21,948 nucleotides of DNA, from assembly GCA_946478995.1 (NCBI GenBank), contig CAMLDK010000005.1, positions 1-21,948 on the forward strand, written 5' to 3'. The notes under the pieces were generated by a model. It was given only the letters and a program-made list of their open reading frames with translations. It was not told where the DNA came from and did no database searches. This document shows, in pieces, positions 19,945 to 21,948 of this stretch (position 1 is the first letter of the stretch; every line of letters starts with the position of its first letter). A program made the position numbers and the translations under genes. This DNA is from an uncultured Candidatus Saccharibacteria bacterium. Lineage in GTDB: Bacteria > Patescibacteria > Saccharimonadia > Saccharimonadales > 2-12-FULL-41-12.

Positions 19945-20995
19945 GTCGTCCGGATCCGGGGGCGGCGAGTACTTTGCCGTTTTCGTAAACAAGGTTGCCG
20001 CGGATAAATACTTTTTGGACTTTGCCGACTACTTTCCTGCCGGCAAAAGGGCTCCAGCCGCATTTGGTTTTTAAGTCTTCATTTTTTATTTCGTATTCGG
20101 ACATGTCGATCTCGATCTTAGTACTGTCGTCGGTTTTTACGCTGAGCAATCTCGCCGGCGCGCTGTGCATCTTATCAATTATCTGCTGCCGGCTGATCTT
20201 GCCTTGCTGCTCAGCCGTTAGCATCAGAGGCAGGGCGGTTTCCAGGCCCGGGACTCCGAAGGGCGGGTTTGGCGAGTCCTTTTCGGCTTTTGTATGCGGT
20301 GCATGGTCAGTTTCAATAATATCTATTGAATCAAGATTCTCCCACAAAAATCTTTGGTCTTCTTTTGTTTTCGGCCCGGGCTTCATATGTAGATATGGGC
20401 CTAATTTTTCTTTGTCGTCTTGAGTTAAGAACAAATAAGTAGGCGTTACACCGCAGCTTACCGGCAATCCTTCTTCTTTTGCTTTTATGGCCAGCATTAG
20501 CTCTTCCTTGCTCGAGATATGGCATATATGGGTTTGTTTTTTAACTTGCCTTATAACTGACAGGACGGTTTCCAGCAATTCGTTATTTTCCGATTCCACA
20601 TGTAGTAATATAGGTTTAGTTTCCGGCCATGCCCGGTATATACTAAGAAGTTTCTCGGATGGAACCACATAATTGCCGGTGGTGGTGTTAAGGTATATTT
20701 TAAGACCTTTGACTTTGTCTAACACCTTATCAAATTCAGCAAAATTGTCGCCTAAAGTCCCGAAGTAAAAGCCGATATCGCAGACCGCTTGTTTGCTCGC
20801 GGACAATATCTTTTCTTCTACGTCTTCCAATGACATGACCGGTTTAATGTTGTTGGGCATATCCACGACAGTAGTAAAACCGCCGGCAAGAGCCGCTGAT
20901 GTTCCGGTAAAAAAATCTTCCTTATGGGTTTGCCCCGGATCACGCAGGTGCACATGCGGATCAATCAAGCCGGGTAAAGTTATTATTTCACCCAT
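19934..20995 (-). CDS. pyrC: Dihydroorotase, CAD-like
   Basis: A 353-residue metallo-amidohydrolase that closes carbamoyl-aspartate to dihydroorotate (third step of UMP synthesis). Metal ligands: H14 and H16 in PHVHLRDPG, K99 in GLKIYLN (the carboxylated-lysine position), H132, H159 in HICHIS, and D230 in ETDHAPHT. It starts almost at the first metal motif (MGEIITLPGLIDPHVHLRDPG), without the N-terminal beta-segment of most bacterial PyrC, and both that start and the end (WSPFAGRKVVGKVQKVFIRG, then VYENGKVLAAPGSG) resemble the dihydroorotase domain of animal CAD. Class is inferred by eye, from recall of the CAD sequence. ATG 20995 overlaps the end of the aldehyde dehydrogenase gene by 13 bp, so the two form an operon. 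Confidence 0.92.
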   Translation of the reverse strand: MGEIITLPGLIDPHVHLRDPGQTHKEDFFTGTSAALAGGFTTVVDMPNNIKPVMSLEDVEEKILSASKQAVCDIGFYFGTLGDNFAEFDKVLDKVKGLKIYLNTTTGNYVVPSEKLLSIYRAWPETKPILLHVESENNELLETVLSVIRQVKKQTHICHISSKEELMLAIKAKEEGLPVSCGVTPTYLFLTQDDKEKLGPYLHMKPGPKTKEDQRFLWENLDSIDIIETDHAPHTKAEKDSPNPPFGVPGLETALPLMLTAEQQGKISRQQIIDKMHSAPARLLSVKTDDSTKIEIDMSEYEIKNEDLKTKCGWSPFAGRKVVGKVQKVFIRGNLVYENGKVLAAPGSGRLIS

Positions 20996-21948
20996 ACCGT
21001 CTTTATGTTCACGAACTCTTTAATGCCGTAATGCGACAGTTCGCGGCCGTAACCGGATTTTTTAACGCCGCCGAATGGCAGGCGGGGGTCGGACTTGATC
21101 GGACCATTGATGAATACGGCGCCGGACTCTAGCTTTGGGGCTATTTCTTCCATGGCTCTTTTAGTGTCGCCGGTAAATAAGTTTGCACCAAGTCCATATA
21201 TGCTATCATTAGCGACTTTGACCGCTTCAAAGGCATCCTCTACACCGATGATAGCGAAAATAGGACCAAAAGTTTCCTGATTGCAAACGGGCATATCAAA
21301 CGAAGTATTGGTGACGATAGTCGGCGGATAAAAGTATCCGGTGGTATTTTCCATTTTTCCGCCTGCGAGGATTTTCGCTCCTTGGTTTACGGACTCTTCC
21401 ACTTGTTTGGCTATGTCGTCTACCATTTGCTGGTTAGCAAGCGGCCCTACCTGAACGCTTGGATCGGTTGGGTCTCCGACTACCAATTGTGCAACCGCTT
21501 CAGCCAGCTTTTTCTCAAACTCAGCGAGAACAACCTTAGAAACAATGAACCTTTTCGCCGCTATGCAGCTCTGGCCGCCGTTGTATTGCAGTCTGGCGGT
21601 CACGGCTGCTTCAACCGCGGCATCCAAGTCGGCATCCTCTAAAACGATGAAAGGATCGCTGCCGCCTAGTTCCATGACGGCCTTTTTTATCTGCGAACCG
21701 GATTGCGCAGCTACGGCTTCGCCGGCTTTTTCACTGCCGGTCAGTGTTACAGCTTTAATTTTAGGATTATCTATTACCTGAGCGACTTTGGCTGAGCCGA
21801 TCGCCAAGTTTAGAAAAACTCCTTCCGGCAAGCCGGCATCTCTTATGACTTTCTCTATAGCCTCGGCGCTCATTTGTACATTGGAGGCATGCTTCAAAAC
21901 TCCTGCGTTTCCGGCCATGATTGCCGGCGCGGCGACCCTGAAAACTTG
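20983..21948 (-). CDS. NAD(P)+-dependent aldehyde dehydrogenase (succinate-semialdehyde type), 5' truncated
   Basis: The last 322 codons or so of an aldehyde dehydrogenase; the frame stays open to the window edge (QVFRVAAPAIMAGNAGVLKHASNV..., which is the region just after the family's PWNFP motif), so the start lies right of the window and ATG 21918 is internal. Visible motifs: cofactor loop LTGSEKAGEAVA, general base Glu in ELGGSDPFIVL, nucleophile Cys in NGGQSCIAAKRF, and CNQETFGPIFAI and LPFGGVKKSGYGRE near the C-terminus. Wording such as NAGVLKHASNV and LPFGGVKKSGYGRE is typical of succinate-semialdehyde dehydrogenases (GabD-like, NAD(P)+ to succinate), but the substrate is inferred. It lies upstream of pyrC with a 13-bp overlap; the link to pyrimidine synthesis is not obvious. 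Confidence 0.95.
   Translation of the reverse strand, partial: QVFRVAAPAIMAGNAGVLKHASNVQMSAEAIEKVIRDAGLPEGVFLNLAIGSAKVAQVIDNPKIKAVTLTGSEKAGEAVAAQSGSQIKKAVMELGGSDPFIVLEDADLDAAVEAAVTARLQYNGGQSCIAAKRFIVSKVVLAEFEKKLAEAVAQLVVGDPTDPSVQVGPLANQQMVDDIAKQVEESVNQGAKILAGGKMENTTGYFYPPTIVTNTSFDMPVCNQETFGPIFAIIGVEDAFEAVKVANDSIYGLGANLFTGDTKRAMEEIAPKLESGAVFINGPIKSDPRLPFGGVKKSGYGRELSHYGIKEFVNIKTVWVK

Noticed and set aside
19995..20423. 142-codon plus-strand frame inside pyrC
   Set aside because: A shadow of the dihydroorotase gene, rich in Ser, Phe and Leu, with no start signals.
1..21948. CRISPR array, insertion sequence or prophage
   Set aside because: No spaced direct repeats, no transposase or integrase motifs and no terminal inverted repeats were seen; the gene content is housekeeping throughout.

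Overview
The window (about 22 kb, roughly 45% GC by eye) is a dense bacterial chromosome segment of small, tightly packed housekeeping genes read with the standard genetic code. The best guess is a Patescibacteria/CPR genome, probably Saccharibacteria-like. This is inferred from the general look of the proteins (membrane-anchored MurF-like ligase, an aberrant Ddl, a KH protein and bS16 with long acidic tails, short TrmD) and from the absence of rimM and rplS beside trmD. No marker here settles it. I see no mobile element, prophage, CRISPR array or toxin-antitoxin pair.

Layout. 1-2909: a membrane protein open at the left edge overlaps ligA by ATGA. 2910-3214: a probable small RNA (about 2938-3040) with its own promoter and intrinsic terminator, then tRNA-Ala(GGC), which carries an unusual A19:U56 elbow pair. 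3215-4108: an orphan exported protein. 4145-8833: a cell-wall/alanine block: alpha/beta hydrolase, membrane-anchored MurF-like ligase, Ddl-like ligase and an alanine-type aminotransferase. 8841-11318: leuS. 11319-12068: two small unrecognised genes on the minus strand. 12232-16253: translation and RNA genes: rpmF, nusB, NUDIX hydrolase, rnc, rpsP, KH protein, trmD. 16314-17570: glutamate dehydrogenase. 17583-18799 (minus): a thioredoxin-like protein and a CcdA-like transporter, a redox relay across the membrane. 18859-21948: class 1 dihydroorotate dehydrogenase (plus) converging on a CAD-like dihydroorotase and a right-truncated aldehyde dehydrogenase (minus).

How it fits together. Glutamate dehydrogenase and the aminotransferase could together make L-alanine from pyruvate. 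The Ddl- and MurF-like ligases would then place a D-Ala-type dipeptide on the wall precursor. Dihydroorotase and dihydroorotate dehydrogenase are consecutive steps of pyrimidine synthesis.

The most consistent novel signal is regulatory. At least five genes (ddl, trmD, the dihydroorotate dehydrogenase and both small minus-strand genes) have an extended -10 of the form TGN + TATAAT-like hexamer ending only 6-7 nt before the start codon, which predicts leaderless mRNAs. leuS, the hydrolase and the thioredoxin gene look near-leaderless. Only a few genes (rpmF, the KH gene, the MurF-like gene) have a well-placed Shine-Dalgarno. The other top signals are the tRNA elbow covariation, the small RNA with two competing inner stems, and the structured region plus terminator between the KH gene and trmD.
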